64,000 nucleotides of DNA from Herbiconiux sp. GTDB lineage: Bacteria; Actinomycetota; Actinomycetes; Actinomycetales; Microbacteriaceae. The position numbers and the translations under genes are program-made. The DNA is taken from positions 231,889 through 295,888 of the forward strand of contig NZ_SCVE01000007.1 in NCBI RefSeq assembly GCF_004297105.1, in the 5' to 3' direction. Below, one piece after another: positions 36,293 to 45,329 of the stretch. The notes under the pieces are model-generated. The model worked only from the letters and a program-made list of their open reading frames with translations, was not told where the DNA came from and made no database searches. The stretch's first letter is position 1. Every line of letters starts with the position of its first letter.

Positions 36293-37747
36293 ATGAGCTC
36301 CGGGTCGGTCGACGTCGTCGTGGTGGGCAGCGGGCCGAACGGGCTCGCCGCCGCGGTCACCATGGCACGGGCGGGCCTCAGCGTGCGCGTGTACGAGGCG
36401 GCGGGATCGCCGGGCGGGGGAGCCCGCACCGCCGAGCTCACCCTGCCGGGGCACTGGCACGACGTCTGCTCGGCGGTGCACCCGATGGCGCTCGCGTCGC
36501 CCTTCTTCCGCGCCTTCGAGCTGGCCGATCGGGTCGAATTCGTCACACCCGAGATCTCCTATGCCCAAGCCCTCGACGACGGCCGGGCAGGAATCGCCTA
36601 CCGTGACCTCGATCGCACCGTGGAGGGCCTCGGTGCCGACGGCGCGGCCTGGCACCGCCTCTTCGCGCCGCTGCTCGCCCGGCAGGACGATGTGGTCGAC
36701 TTCGCGATGTCGCCCCTGGCCCGGGTTCCGCGACATCCGTTGGCCGCCGCCGCGTTCGGCGCACGCGTGCTCGCCACCGCCCGGGGCGCAGCCGCCGGTC
36801 TGCGCACCGACGAGGCGAGCGGCATGCTCGCGGGGCTGAGCGCCCACGCCATCGCTCCGGTGGCGGCCCTCGGTGCCCGTGGTGCGGGCCTGCTGCTCGG
36901 CGCTCTCGCGCACTCCGACGGCGGATGGCCCATCCCGCTCGGTGGCTCGCAGGCCATCGTCGACGCCCTGCACGCCGACCTGCGCGCCCACGGCGGCGAG
37001 ATCGTCACCGAGACGCGCATCGACTCCCTGCGCGAGCTCCCCTCCGCGCACGCCGTGCTGCTCGATGTCACCCCGCGCGCTCTCGACCGCATCGGCGACG
37101 ACCTGCTGCCGCCCGGCTATCGAGCCCTTCTCCGCCGCTTCCGCTACGGCGACGCCGCCTCGAAGGTCGACTACGTGCTCGACGGGCCGGTGCCGTGGGC
37201 GAACGCGGAGCTGGCGCGCGCGGGCACCGTGCACCTGGCCGGATCCGCCGCCGAGGTGGATGCCGGCGAACGCGAGGTGGCGCGCGGGCGGTACCCCGAG
37301 CATCCGTTCGTGCTGGTCTCGCAGCCGAGCATCGTCGACCCGGGGCGCGCGCCCGAGGGCCACACGGTGCTGTGGGCCTACACGCACGTGCCGCGGGGGT
37401 CGGGCCGCGACATGACGGATGTCGTCACCGCCCGCATCGAGCAGTTCGCGCCCGGGTTCCGCGACCGGGTCGTGGCGAGCGCCGCGATCCCGGCATCCGC
37501 TCTGCAGCTCTACAACGCCAACTACGTCGACGGCGACATCGCGAGCGGGGCGGCGAGTGTGGCGCAGCTGCTGTCGCGGCCGGTGCTCTCGCCCACGCCC
37601 TGGCGCACCCCGCTGGACGGGGTCTACCTCTGCTCGGCGAGCACCACGCCCGGCCCCGGCGTGCACGGCATGGCGGGCTGGCAGGCGGCCCGCACGGCGC
37701 TCGCCGACGTCTTCGGCATCACCGAGCCACCCTCCCTGGCCCGCTGA
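36293..37747 (+). CDS. phytoene-desaturase-like FAD-dependent oxidoreductase
   Basis: A 484-residue flavoprotein of the CrtI/COG1233 group. The FAD-binding motif VVVGSGPNGLAAAVTMARAG (GxGxxG at 12-17) opens the protein, followed by the Arg-Gly region GGGARTAEL, and the C-terminal flavin-closing stretch YLCSASTTPGPGVHGMAGW. No carotenoid genes are nearby, and many actinobacterial members of this group are uncharacterised, so the substrate is unknown. It stands alone between a divergent synthetase and a convergent hydrolase. Confidence 0.9.
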   Translation: MSSGSVDVVVVGSGPNGLAAAVTMARAGLSVRVYEAAGSPGGGARTAELTLPGHWHDVCSAVHPMALASPFFRAFELADRVEFVTPEISYAQALDDGRAGIAYRDLDRTVEGLGADGAAWHRLFAPLLARQDDVVDFAMSPLARVPRHPLAAAAFGARVLATARGAAAGLRTDEASGMLAGLSAHAIAPVAALGARGAGLLLGALAHSDGGWPIPLGGSQAIVDALHADLRAHGGEIVTETRIDSLRELPSAHAVLLDVTPRALDRIGDDLLPPGYRALLRRFRYGDAASKVDYVLDGPVPWANAELARAGTVHLAGSAAEVDAGEREVARGRYPEHPFVLVSQPSIVDPGRAPEGHTVLWAYTHVPRGSGRDMTDVVTARIEQFAPGFRDRVVASAAIPASALQLYNANYVDGDIASGAASVAQLLSRPVLSPTPWRTPLDGVYLCSASTTPGPGVHGMAGWQAARTALADVFGITEPPSLAR

Positions 37748-37806
37748 CCCCGCCCGCTGCCCCTTCCCAGCAGAGCCCTGCGCTGGCCCTCCCTCCAGGC
37801 CCGCCC

Positions 37807-37862
37807 AGATCCGTCACTTTTTGTTCATTTTCGGGCGAATTCGCGCGAAAAGTGACGGATCT
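37807..37862. repeat. family-B palindromic element, copy 2
   Basis: A 56-bp palindrome with arms AGATCCGTCACTTTTTG and CGAAAAGTGACGGATCT lies between the stops of two convergent genes (37747 and 37908), as does the other copy at 13761-13886. Probably a bidirectional terminator or a repeat-family member. Confidence 0.85.
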
Positions 37863-37907
37863 GGAGGGGTGGGGGGCGCTAAGCGGCCTGGGCTGAGGGC
37901 GCGCGGG

Positions 37908-38546
37908 TCAGAGGTCGAGGGTGTCGCCGGGCTCGAGGGGGAGGAACGTGCCGCCGCCCTGCTCGGTGGCCCAGGTGAGACGGTCGTTCGCCATCTTCTT
38001 CGCCGCCACCGAGAGCACCATCTCGTGCGTCGGGAACGCGCGCTTCGGCGCGACCTCGAGCACGAAGTCCATGGTCTCCGCGATCTTCATCCACGGAGCC
38101 CCGGCGGGCGCGGCGAGGAGGTCGACGGCCACGCCCTCCGGCACGGCGAACGAGTCACCGGGGTAGTAGAGGATGTCGTCGACGAGCACCCCCACGTTGT
38201 CGATCACGGGGATCGAGGAGTGGATGATGGCATGCCGCCCGCCGAAGAACCGCAGCGAGAACCCACCCGCCTCGATGCTGTCGCCGGGGGAGACCTGCAC
38301 GATGTCGAATCCGGATGCCGCGTTCACGACGCCTTCCGGCCCGTAGATCACGGCGTCGGGTGAGGCGTCGAGGATGCGGTTCAGCTGCTCCGGCGTCCAG
38401 TGGTCGGCGTGCTCGTGCGTGATCACCACGGCGACCGTGCCGGCGGCCTCGGTGATGGCGGTGGTGAACGATCCGGGGTCGATGAAGAGCTTCTTGCCGG
38501 ACTTCTCCAGCAGCAGTGCGGCGTGCTCGAATTTCGTGAGTCTCAT
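37908..38546 (-). CDS. metallo-beta-lactamase-fold metal-dependent hydrolase (UPF0173/YtkL-like)
   Basis: A 212-residue MBL-fold protein. The metal motif THEHADHW (His44, His46, Asp48, His49) follows the start MRLTKFEHAALLLEKSGKKL typical of the UlaG/UPF0173-like group; further ligands are likely in GRHAIIHS, PGDSF and PTHEM. The ATG at 38546 is chosen because it begins the conserved first strand and has GGAG upstream; a longer frame upstream is unsupported. Substrate unknown, cytoplasmic. Confidence 0.9.
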   Translation of the reverse strand: MRLTKFEHAALLLEKSGKKLFIDPGSFTTAITEAAGTVAVVITHEHADHWTPEQLNRILDASPDAVIYGPEGVVNAASGFDIVQVSPGDSIEAGGFSLRFFGGRHAIIHSSIPVIDNVGVLVDDILYYPGDSFAVPEGVAVDLLAAPAGAPWMKIAETMDFVLEVAPKRAFPTHEMVLSVAAKKMANDRLTWATEQGGGTFLPLEPGDTLDL

Positions 38547-38604
38547 GATCTCCGACTCAACACCAGCACGGCCCGGCGTGCAACGTGGGGAATAATCGGT
38601 CGCT

Positions 38605-39549
38605 ATGGGCACCTCAGCGAAGCGGATCGTCGTGGCGATCAACCCGAACGCCTCCTTCGGGGCCACCCGTCAGGTGGGCCCCGATGTCGTGAGCGCCCTC
38701 AAGGCGCGCGGGCACGAGGTCATCCCCCTCAGCGCGCCCGACTTCGAAGGCCTCGTGCGGGTGGCCCGGCACGCGCTCACCGAACCGCACGACGCCCTGG
38801 TGGTGGTGGGCGGCGACGGCATGGTGAATCTCGGCGTGAACCTCGTGGCCGGCACCGGAACGCCGCTCGGCATCGTGCCCACCGGCACGGGCAACGACTT
38901 CGCGGCCGGCATCGGCATCCCCGCCGATGACATCCCCGCGGCCATCGTCGCGCTCTGCGACTCCCTCGAGCGCGAGCCGCGGGTCATCGACGCCGCTCGG
39001 GTCACCGGCCCCGGCATCGATGTGCCGGCCGGTGAGAACGGGCCGGATGCGGCGCACCGCTGGTTCGCCGGCGTGCTCTCCGCCGGTTTCGACGCCGCGG
39101 TGAACGAGCGCGCGAACGGCATGCGCTATCCGAAGGGCGCCTCGCGTTACGTGCTGGCGCTGATCGCCGAGCTCGTCACGTTGAAGAACCGGCACTACGT
39201 GCTCGACATCGACGGCGAACGGGTCGAGGTCGACTCGTGCCTGCTCTCGGTGGCCAACAACACCACGATCGGCGGCGGCATGAAGATCGCGCCCGACGCC
39301 CTGCTCGATGACGGTCTGCTCGATGTGTTCATCGTGAAGCCGGTGTCGCGCATCCGCTTCATCCGCCTCTTCCCGAAGGTGTTCTCGGGCACGCACGCCG
39401 GGCTCGAGGTCGTGGAGTTCCGTCGGGCACGCACGGTGACGGTGTCGGCTCCGGATGTCGTCGGCTTCGCCGACGGCGAGCGGTTCGGCCCCCTCCCGCT
39501 CACCGTCGAACTCGTGCCGGGGGCGCTCGCGGTGTTCGCCCCCGCCTGA
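38605..39549 (+). CDS. diacylglycerol-kinase-family lipid kinase (DgkB/YegS type)
   Basis: A 314-residue soluble lipid kinase phosphorylating diacylglycerol or a similar lipid. Nucleotide-binding motifs: INPNASFGA near the start, VVVGGDGMVNLGVN (GGDG at 69-72) and PTGTGNDFA (GTGND at 94-98); the C-terminal beta-sandwich contains NNTTIGGGMKIAPDALLDDG. It may recycle diacylglycerol released during envelope synthesis. An AATAAT at 38591-38596 could be its -10. Confidence 0.94.
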   Translation: MGTSAKRIVVAINPNASFGATRQVGPDVVSALKARGHEVIPLSAPDFEGLVRVARHALTEPHDALVVVGGDGMVNLGVNLVAGTGTPLGIVPTGTGNDFAAGIGIPADDIPAAIVALCDSLEREPRVIDAARVTGPGIDVPAGENGPDAAHRWFAGVLSAGFDAAVNERANGMRYPKGASRYVLALIAELVTLKNRHYVLDIDGERVEVDSCLLSVANNTTIGGGMKIAPDALLDDGLLDVFIVKPVSRIRFIRLFPKVFSGTHAGLEVVEFRRARTVTVSAPDVVGFADGERFGPLPLTVELVPGALAVFAPA

Positions 39550-39550
39550 T

Positions 39551-39579
39551 TTGAGAAGCCCTCCGGGGTGTGGCATACT
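39551..39579 (+). promoter_or_regulatory. sigma-70-type promoter of the tRNA gene
   Basis: TTGAGA (39551-39556) and CATACT (39574-39579) are separated by 17 bp and place the transcription start about 10 bp before the tRNA. The -35 begins right after the lipid-kinase stop. Confidence 0.7.
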
Positions 39580-39596
39580 CGATGAGTTGTCACGAC

Positions 39597-39669
39597 GGCC
39601 CCATCGTTTAGCGGCCTAGGACGTCGCCCTCTCACGGCGGTAACGCGGGTTCGAATCCCGCTGGGGTCA
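39597..39669 (+). tRNA. tRNA-Glu (anticodon CTC)
   Basis: A 73-base cloverleaf: acceptor stem GGCCCCA/TGGGGTC with one G-U pair, D-arm with TTTAGCGGCCTAGGA, anticodon loop CTCTCAC (anticodon CTC at 39631-39633), T-arm with GGTTCGAATCC and discriminator A. CCA is not encoded. Confidence 0.96.
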
Positions 39670-39675
39670 CAACAC

Positions 39676-39715
39676 GCCCGGTTCCCTCGCTCATGCAAGG
39701 GGGCCGGGCTTTTTT
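39676..39715 (+). terminator. rho-independent terminator after tRNA-Glu
   Basis: GCCCGG (39676-39681) pairs with CCGGGC (39704-39709), extended by internal pairs, and is followed by six T residues, the clearest intrinsic terminator in the window. Confidence 0.92.
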
Positions 39716-39731
39716 CATCGCGCGCCACCGA

Positions 39732-39737
39732 TACGCT
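39732..39737 (+). promoter_or_regulatory. putative -10 box (TACGCT)
   Basis: TACGCT is six bases before the ATG at 39744, again the leaderless spacing. Confidence 0.45.
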
Positions 39738-39743
39738 GTGCAG

Positions 39744-40253
39744 ATGACTCCCGATGCGCAGTCCGCCCTTGCGGTCCAGATCATCGTCGGTGTGCTGGTG
39801 CTCACCTACGGTCTCGTGATCCTCGTGATCGCGGCCAGCTGGGTGGTGATGGGATTCGCGCTCATGTCGCTCTACCGCAAGGTGGGGGTGAAGCCCTGGA
39901 TCGCGTGGGTGCCCTACTACCGCACCTGGGTGTGGCTGAAGCTCGGCGGCCAGCCCGGCTGGCTCGCGCTGCTGTCGCTCCTGGGCCTCGGGTTCGTCGC
40001 CAGCATCTTCTTGATCATCGGAATGTCACGCATCGGGCAGTCGTTCCGCAAAGACGCGGGCTTCCTCGTGCTCGGCATCTTCCTGCCCTATGTCTGGGCG
40101 TTCATTCTGGGCGGCCGGACCAGCGTCTACGAGCCGGGCCTGCTGGCCTGGTACGGGCAGCCGGCGCCCCTCGTGGGCTACGGATCCGTGGTGGCCGACT
40201 TCGCCACCGACCTCACCGCTCCGGGGTGGCAGAGCCCGGCCCAGGCGGGCTGA
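39744..40253 (+). CDS. DUF5684-like integral membrane protein
   Basis: A 169-residue membrane protein with about four hydrophobic segments. The stretch SLYRKVGVKPWIAWVPYYRT followed by WLKLGGQPGW matches the pattern of DUF5684 proteins (lysine-containing loop, Trp/Pro-rich re-entrant region). It has no recognised function. The ATG at 39744 is supported by the -10 spacing; a longer frame upstream would begin inside the tRNA terminator. It ends 31 bp before the stop of the convergent LacI gene. Confidence 0.75.
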   Translation: MTPDAQSALAVQIIVGVLVLTYGLVILVIAASWVVMGFALMSLYRKVGVKPWIAWVPYYRTWVWLKLGGQPGWLALLSLLGLGFVASIFLIIGMSRIGQSFRKDAGFLVLGIFLPYVWAFILGGRTSVYEPGLLAWYGQPAPLVGYGSVVADFATDLTAPGWQSPAQAG

Positions 40254-40284
40254 ACCGGCGGGAGCACCCGTCGCGGGGCGCGAC

Positions 40285-41304
40285 TCAGGACGGCGGTGGT
40301 GCCGTCGAGCCGCGGATGACGAGCTCGACCGGGAGCCCGATCGACTGGATCCCCTCGGTCGACCCTGCCTCCACCGCGTCGATCAGCAGCTCGGCCGACT
40401 GTCTCCCGATGCCCAGCATGTCCTGGCGCACCGTCGTGAGTCCGGGGGAGACCACCGACGCCATGTCGACATCGTCGAAACCCACGATCGACACGTCTTC
40501 GGGCACACGCACCCCCGCCTCCTGCAGGCGGCGCATCGCTCCGATGGCCATGAGGTCGTTGCTGGCGAAGAGCGCGGTGAACCCCACCTGATTGGCCAGC
40601 AGGTCGGACGCGAGTGCGTATCCGGAGGCGAGTTCGAAGTCGCCGTGCAGCACGAGCGCGTTCGGGAACGACTCCCGGATGCCGCGCACCCGCTGCACGG
40701 TGGAGTGCAGCCCGGCGTAGCCCGCGATGATGACGGCGCGGGTGTGACCGAGGTCGCGCAGGTGGCGCCCGAGCTCCTGGGCACCCCCGTAGTTCGTGGA
40801 GGTCACGGAGGGCACGTCGTCGAGGCCGGGGACGTCCTCGTCGGCCAGAACGATGGGGGACGACGACTCCGCGATCTTCATGAGTTCGTCCGTGGCGGCG
40901 ATCTCGCGGCTCGCGGTGTAGACGAGGCCGTCGATCGACCGTGTGCGCAGCAGGTTGAAGTAGCGCTTCTCCCGTCGCGGATCGGAGTTCGAGGTGCTGC
41001 AGATGATGAGGCCGTAGTCGCGCTCGTTCGCCATCTCCTCCACGCCGCGGGCGATGCGACCGAAGTACCAGTGCGAGATGTCGGGCACGGCCAGCCCGAT
41101 CATCCGGCTCCGGCCCGATTTGAGTTGGCGGGCACCCGCATCCGGAACGTAGCCGAACTCGTCGATCAGGCGACGGATGCGCAGGGCCGTCTCGGGATTG
41201 ACCGGCCGCTTCCCCGAGAGGGTGTGCGAGACCGTGGTCACGCTGACGCCCGCGGCAGCGGCGATCTGCTGCATCGTCCAGGGCTTGGCGGTGGCGTCGG
41301 TCAC
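40285..41304 (-). CDS. LacI-family transcriptional regulator (purine-cluster regulator 1)
   Basis: A 339-residue repressor. The helix-turn-helix is MQQIAAAAGVSVTTVSHTLS (about 12-31) with the hinge region RSRMIGLAVPDI; the periplasmic-binding-like effector domain follows to IRGSTAPPPS. The GTG at 41304 is chosen because TACTCT lies six bases upstream on the minus strand; longer frames lack support. It is divergent from the ABC importer operon, with two LacI-type operators in between, so it most likely controls that operon and itself in response to a nucleobase-like ligand. Confidence 0.93.
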   Translation of the reverse strand: MTDATAKPWTMQQIAAAAGVSVTTVSHTLSGKRPVNPETALRIRRLIDEFGYVPDAGARQLKSGRSRMIGLAVPDISHWYFGRIARGVEEMANERDYGLIICSTSNSDPRREKRYFNLLRTRSIDGLVYTASREIAATDELMKIAESSSPIVLADEDVPGLDDVPSVTSTNYGGAQELGRHLRDLGHTRAVIIAGYAGLHSTVQRVRGIRESFPNALVLHGDFELASGYALASDLLANQVGFTALFASNDLMAIGAMRRLQEAGVRVPEDVSIVGFDDVDMASVVSPGLTTVRQDMLGIGRQSAELLIDAVEAGSTEGIQSIGLPVELVIRGSTAPPPS

Positions 41305-41310
41305 CGACTC

Positions 41311-41316
41311 AGAGTA
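41311..41316 (-). promoter_or_regulatory. putative -10 box (TACTCT) of LacI regulator 1
   Basis: On the minus strand TACTCT is six bases upstream of the GTG at 41304, consistent with a leaderless start. Confidence 0.5.
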
Positions 41317-41356
41317 GCTGACGCCGGCAGTCGATGACGTGAATCGTGCCGCGATG

Positions 41357-41372
41357 TGCAAATCGAGTTGCA
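41357..41372. promoter_or_regulatory. LacI-type operator O1
   Basis: TGCAAATCGAGTTGCA is a CG-centred 16-bp near-palindrome (7 of 8 half-site positions symmetrical) in the divergent promoter region, 41 bp from the regulator -10. Confidence 0.7.
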
Positions 41373-41490
41373 AGGCGAGATGGTGCCGGAGACCGGTCCG
41401 AATTGCGGCGACGAGTCGGCGTTTACACGTCAGTAACAGACGGTAATCGTCTCGAAACAGTCGGCACGTAGTGTCAGGCGGAAACCAAGA

Positions 41491-41506
41491 TGCAAAACGG
41501 TTTGCA
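41491..41506. promoter_or_regulatory. LacI-type operator O2
   Basis: TGCAAAACGGTTTGCA shares the TGCAAA half-site with O1 and is also CG-centred. It lies 79 bp before the importer ATG, downstream of a TAGTGT hexamer (41469-41474) that could be the -10. The 134-bp spacing to O1 would allow DNA looping. Confidence 0.75.
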
Positions 41507-41585
41507 GACGCGGCCAGTCCGCGCGTCCCGCACACGACCATTCACACCCCCCCCGGCACCATCCCGCACGCACCGAGGAGAACCC

Positions 41586-42647
41586 ATGACGTCCCACCCC
41601 ACCCGCCGCCTTCGGGCGCTCGCCACGGCCACCGCTCTCACCGCATCCATCGCGCTTCTCGCCGGTTGCGCGTCGTCGAGCGGTTCCGCCGACACCGGCT
41701 CGACCGACAGCGCGGCGCTCACCCCCATCACCCTGCAGACCTCGTGGATCCCGCTCGTGCAGTTCGGCGGCAGCTACGTCGCCGACAGCGAGGGGTACTA
41801 CGCCGAGAACGGCGTCGACGTCGACATCCTGCCCGGAGGCCCGGATGTGGACTCGATGGCCGCGGTCGCCTCCGGCCAGGCCGACATCGGCATGGCCAAC
41901 GCCGACACCGTCGCCCGCGCGAACGAGCAGGGCGCCGACCTCGTGATCGTGGCGGCCGGCTTCCAGAAGAACCCGCTCGCCATCCTCTCCAGCCCCGACA
42001 ACCCGATCACCACCCCCGCCGACATGGAGGGCAAGAAGATCGGTGTGCCGGCGGGCGACGAGGCCGCCCAGGATGCCCTGATGGAGGTCAACGGCGTCGA
42101 CGCCTCGAAGGTCAGCACCGTCCCCGTCGGCTTCGACGTGGCGCCGCTCGTCTCCGGCGAGGTCGACGGACTCTGGGTGTTCTATTCCGAGCAGCCCATC
42201 TCCTACGAGGAGTCGACCGGCAAGGAGGGCACCGTGTTCCTCACCGCCGACTACGGACTCGACGTCTACGCCCAGGTGTACGCCGTGACGCGGGCGTCGC
42301 TCGAAGACCCCGAGAAGAAGGCCGCGATCGAGGGCTTCCTGAAGGGCGAGATCGAGGGCTGGCAGAACTACGTGGCCGACCCCACCGAGGCCGTCGAGCT
42401 CACCGTCAACGACTACGCGAAAGACGGCGGTCTCACCATCGAGGAGCAGACCAAGCAGGCCGCGCTCCAGATGGACCTGCTGGTGACCCCGGAGACCGAG
42501 GCCAACGGCCTTCTGACGATCTCGGACGAGGGCATCAAGAACAACATCGCCACCCTCACGACGCTCGGCATCACCGGAGTCGACGAGTCGCTCTTCGACA
42601 CCTCGCTCCTGACCGACATCTACGCCGGCGGCAACACGATCGGCTAG
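41586..42647 (+). CDS. ABC transporter substrate-binding lipoprotein (NMT1/SsuA/ThiY-like)
   Basis: A 353-residue extracellular lipoprotein with lipobox LLAGC (Cys28). The body (TLQTSWIPLVQFGGSYVADS, GGPDVDSMAAVASGQADIG) is the NMT1/THI5-like fold used for taurine, pyrimidine, riboflavin or thiamine-precursor uptake. ATG has GAGGAG upstream. It is the first gene of a LacI-controlled operon with ATPase, double permease, purine nucleoside phosphorylase and amidohydrolase, so a nucleobase-like ligand is inferred. Confidence 0.92.
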   Translation: MTSHPTRRLRALATATALTASIALLAGCASSSGSADTGSTDSAALTPITLQTSWIPLVQFGGSYVADSEGYYAENGVDVDILPGGPDVDSMAAVASGQADIGMANADTVARANEQGADLVIVAAGFQKNPLAILSSPDNPITTPADMEGKKIGVPAGDEAAQDALMEVNGVDASKVSTVPVGFDVAPLVSGEVDGLWVFYSEQPISYEESTGKEGTVFLTADYGLDVYAQVYAVTRASLEDPEKKAAIEGFLKGEIEGWQNYVADPTEAVELTVNDYAKDGGLTIEEQTKQAALQMDLLVTPETEANGLLTISDEGIKNNIATLTTLGITGVDESLFDTSLLTDIYAGGNTIG

Positions 42648-42657
42648 CCCCACCCTC

Positions 42658-42728
42658 CTCCTCGCGACCCGTCGAAAATCGGTCCTCAAGCGCCCCTTGT
42701 GCGACCGATTTCGACGGGTCGCGAGGAG
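42658..42728. repeat. family-A palindromic element, copy 3
   Basis: A 71-bp inverted repeat: left arm begins CTCCTCGCGACCCGTCGAAA, right arm ends GACGGGTCGCGAGGAG; 26 positions pair with one bulged A. It stands 10 bp after the binding-protein stop and 24 bp before the ATPase start, so it may lower read-through and keep the binding protein in excess over the membrane subunits. Confidence 0.85.
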
Positions 42729-42752
42729 TCCACGCAGAAAGTATGGAGGCCC

Positions 42753-43595
42753 GTGAACGGCTCAGGATTCACCCTCACCAACCTGACGAAGGTCTACTCC
42801 TCGAAGAAGCGCGACGTGCTCGCTCTCGACGATGTGTCGCTCGCGGTTCCGGAGGGATCGTTCACGGCCCTTCTCGGGCCCTCGGGATGCGGCAAGTCGA
42901 CGATCCTCCGCATCCTCGCCGACCTCGAGTCGTTCTCAGCCGGCGAGGTCACGATCCACGGGGAGAGCCCGGCCGCCATCCGCAAGGCGCACCGGCTCGG
43001 TCTCGCCCTGCAGGACCCGAGCCTGCTGCCCTGGCGCAGCGTTCGCGACAACATCCGGCTGCCCGGCCAGGTGATGCGCACGACGATCAGCCCGAAGCGC
43101 ATCGACGACCTGATCTCGCTCGTCGGTCTCGACGGATTCGCGGATGCGCGGCCGGCCCAGTTGTCGGGCGGCATGCGCCAGCGGGTCGCGATCGCGCGCG
43201 CCATCGTGGCCGAGCCCGAGATCCTGCTGCTCGACGAGCCGTTCGGAGCACTGGACGAGATCACCCGGCAGCGCATGAACGAGGAACTGCAGAAGCTCTG
43301 GTCGGCGACCTCGGCCACCGCGCTGCTCGTGACCCACTCGATCTCCGAGGCCGCGTTCCTCGCCGACCGGGTGATCGTGATGTCGCCCCGGCCCGGTCGC
43401 ATCGTGGGTGACATCACCCTCGACTTCCCACGGCCGAGGCGCCGGGAGCTGCTCTCCAGCCCTGAGTTCCACGCGATCTGCGACGAACTGAGCGCGATGC
43501 TGCACGCGGGGAGCGACGACCAGGACGACAGCGACGCTCTGCAGGCCGACGGCGAGCACGAGCCGCCGGCCCGGGCGGGGCAGGGGGCATCGTGA
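42753..43595 (+). CDS. ABC transporter ATP-binding protein (SsuB/TauB type)
   Basis: A 280-residue ATPase for the NMT1-type importer. Walker A is GPSGCGKST (42-50), the Q-loop [13 protein letters not shown], signature LSGGMRQR, Walker [14 protein letters not shown] and H-loop [11 protein letters not shown] at 42753 with GGAGG three bases upstream is preferred; an upstream in-frame ATG lies inside the palindromic element. Its stop overlaps the permease start (GTGA). The C-terminal ~30 residues are acidic and disordered. Confidence 0.93.
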   Translation: MNGSGFTLTNLTKVYSSKKRDVLALDDVSLAVPEGSFTALLGPSGCGKSTILRILADLESFSAGEVTIHGESPAAIRKAHRLGLALQDPSLLPWRSVRDNIRLPGQVMRTTISPKRIDDLISLVGLDGFADARPAQLSGGMRQRVAIARAIVAEPEILLLDEPFGALDEITRQRMNEELQKLWSATSATALLVTHSISEAAFLADRVIVMSPRPGRIVGDITLDFPRPRRRELLSSPEFHAICDELSAMLHAGSDDQDDSDALQADGEHEPPARAGQGAS

Positions 43596-45280
43596 CCGGG
43601 GTGACCGGGCTGAGCGGCACGGTCGGCGTGCCCGCATCCGCCGACCGCGAGAACCTGCGGGCCGCCGCCATCGCCACCGAGCGCGAGCGTGCGGGCCGCG
43701 AGGCGCGTCGTCGCTCACTCAACGGTTGGGTCACCACGCTCATCGTGACGCTCCTGCTCCTCGTGCTCTGGGAGGTGGCGGCCGACCTGTGGCTCACCCG
43801 ACTGGGCGTGCTCGCCTCGCCGACCGCGATCATCCAGAGTCTGGTCGAGACCCCCGACCTCTATTGGGGGGCGCTGACGAGCACCGCCTGGATCGCCGTC
43901 CGCGGCTGGTTCTGGGGCAACCTGGCCGCCGTGCTCGTCGCCATCCTCTTCGTGCAGGTGCCGGTCTTCGAGTCGCTGTTCCTGCGCTTGGCACTCGCCC
44001 TGTTCTGCTTGCCGCTCGTGGCCGTCAATCCGTTGCTTCAGCTCACCTTCGACCCCGACACGGCGAAGGTCGTGCTCGCGGCGCTCTCGGTGTTCTTCAC
44101 CACGCTGGTGGGCACGATGCTGGGTCTCCGCTCGGCCGACGGCGGCCCGCTCACGATGGTGGCGGCCTGGGGAGGCCGGGGACTCAGCGCGCTGCGCTTC
44201 GTGCGCCTGCCCTCCGGTCTCCCGTCGATGCTCACCGGCCTTCAGATCGGCGCCGCCGCCGCGGTGCTCGGAGCCATCTTCGGCGAGTTCATCGGCGCCA
44301 AGGCCGGTCTCGGTGTGCTGCTGATCAATGGGCTGATGTCGCTCGACCTGGCCCGGGTGTGGTCGGTGGCCCTGCTCGCGACCGTGATGGCTGCCGTCCC
44401 GTACGGCCTCTTCGGGCTGCTGCGCCGGTGGCTCACGCCCTGGTCGGCCTCGATCTCGAACGCCCAGCAGCCGTCGCGCGCGGCGAGCGGTTCGGCGGCG
44501 GGCCGGTTCGCCGGCGCCGTCGCCTGGACGATCGGGTCGATCGCCGTGATCCTGCTCGCGTGGTGGGCCTACCTGATCGTGTTCGACATGTCTCCGTTCG
44601 TGGGCAAGTCGCCGGTCGACGTGCTGACCTATCTCTTCTTCTCCGAGGAAGCGGGGGAGAACCGCGCCGTGATGCTCGACGCCCTGAACGTGACGCTGGT
44701 TCACGCCGGGGTGGGCTACGTCGCGGGGCTCGTCATCGGCGTCGGCACGGCGGTGGCGTTCGTGACCTTCCCGATCGCGGAACGCGTGCTCACCCCGCTC
44801 GCCGTCGCCCTGCGGTCGGTGCCGATCATCGTGCTCATCCCCGTGCTCATCCTGGCGCTCGGGCGCGGGCTCGGCGGAGTGGTGGCGATCACCGCCATCG
44901 TCACGTTCTTCCCCACCCTCGCGAACACCCAGAACGGTCTGAAACGGGTGCCGGCCGACGCCTTCATCCTCCTGCGCAGCTACGACTCGTCCACCTGGTC
45001 GACGCTCTGGCGGCTGCAGCTGCCGTACACGCTGCCCGCGATCTTCGCCTCCGCGCGGATCGCCGCGCCGACGGCGGTGCTCGCGGCCACCTTGGCCGAG
45101 TGGCTCGCCACGGGCGACGGACTCGGGCACGCGATCGTGAGCGCGCGAGCGCACTCCGACTACACCGGGCTGTGGGCCGCCGCCGCCATCCTCACGGCCG
45201 TCTCGCTGATCTTCTACAGTCTTGTCAGCTGGGCCGAGCGGGTGGTGCTGTCGCGGTACGCACCGGCACAGGTCAGCTGA
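43592..45280 (+). CDS. ABC transporter double permease (two BPD_transp_1 domains fused)
   Basis: A 562-residue membrane protein containing two SsuC/TauC-like permease domains in tandem (about 45-290 and 315-555), each with five to six helices and a cytoplasmic EAA-type loop ([19 protein letters not shown] in the first, [15 protein letters not shown] in the second). Most relatives are single-domain homodimers, so this is a fusion into a pseudo-dimer. GTG start overlaps the ATPase stop. Confidence 0.92.
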   Translation: MTGVTGLSGTVGVPASADRENLRAAAIATERERAGREARRRSLNGWVTTLIVTLLLLVLWEVAADLWLTRLGVLASPTAIIQSLVETPDLYWGALTSTAWIAVRGWFWGNLAAVLVAILFVQVPVFESLFLRLALALFCLPLVAVNPLLQLTFDPDTAKVVLAALSVFFTTLVGTMLGLRSADGGPLTMVAAWGGRGLSALRFVRLPSGLPSMLTGLQIGAAAAVLGAIFGEFIGAKAGLGVLLINGLMSLDLARVWSVALLATVMAAVPYGLFGLLRRWLTPWSASISNAQQPSRAASGSAAGRFAGAVAWTIGSIAVILLAWWAYLIVFDMSPFVGKSPVDVLTYLFFSEEAGENRAVMLDALNVTLVHAGVGYVAGLVIGVGTAVAFVTFPIAERVLTPLAVALRSVPIIVLIPVLILALGRGLGGVVAITAIVTFFPTLANTQNGLKRVPADAFILLRSYDSSTWSTLWRLQLPYTLPAIFASARIAAPTAVLAATLAEWLATGDGLGHAIVSARAHSDYTGLWAAAAILTAVSLIFYSLVSWAERVVLSRYAPAQVS

Positions 45281-45329
45281 CCGCTCCCGCCCGACTCGAC
45301 CACGCTCATCCCGTTCGAAAGGAACCACC

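Noticed and set aside
33860..37666. Very long minus-strand open frame (over 1200 codons) covering synthetase and flavoprotein genes
   Set aside because: Only its end is the sigma factor; the rest is out of frame with genes showing full motifs, an effect of high GC.
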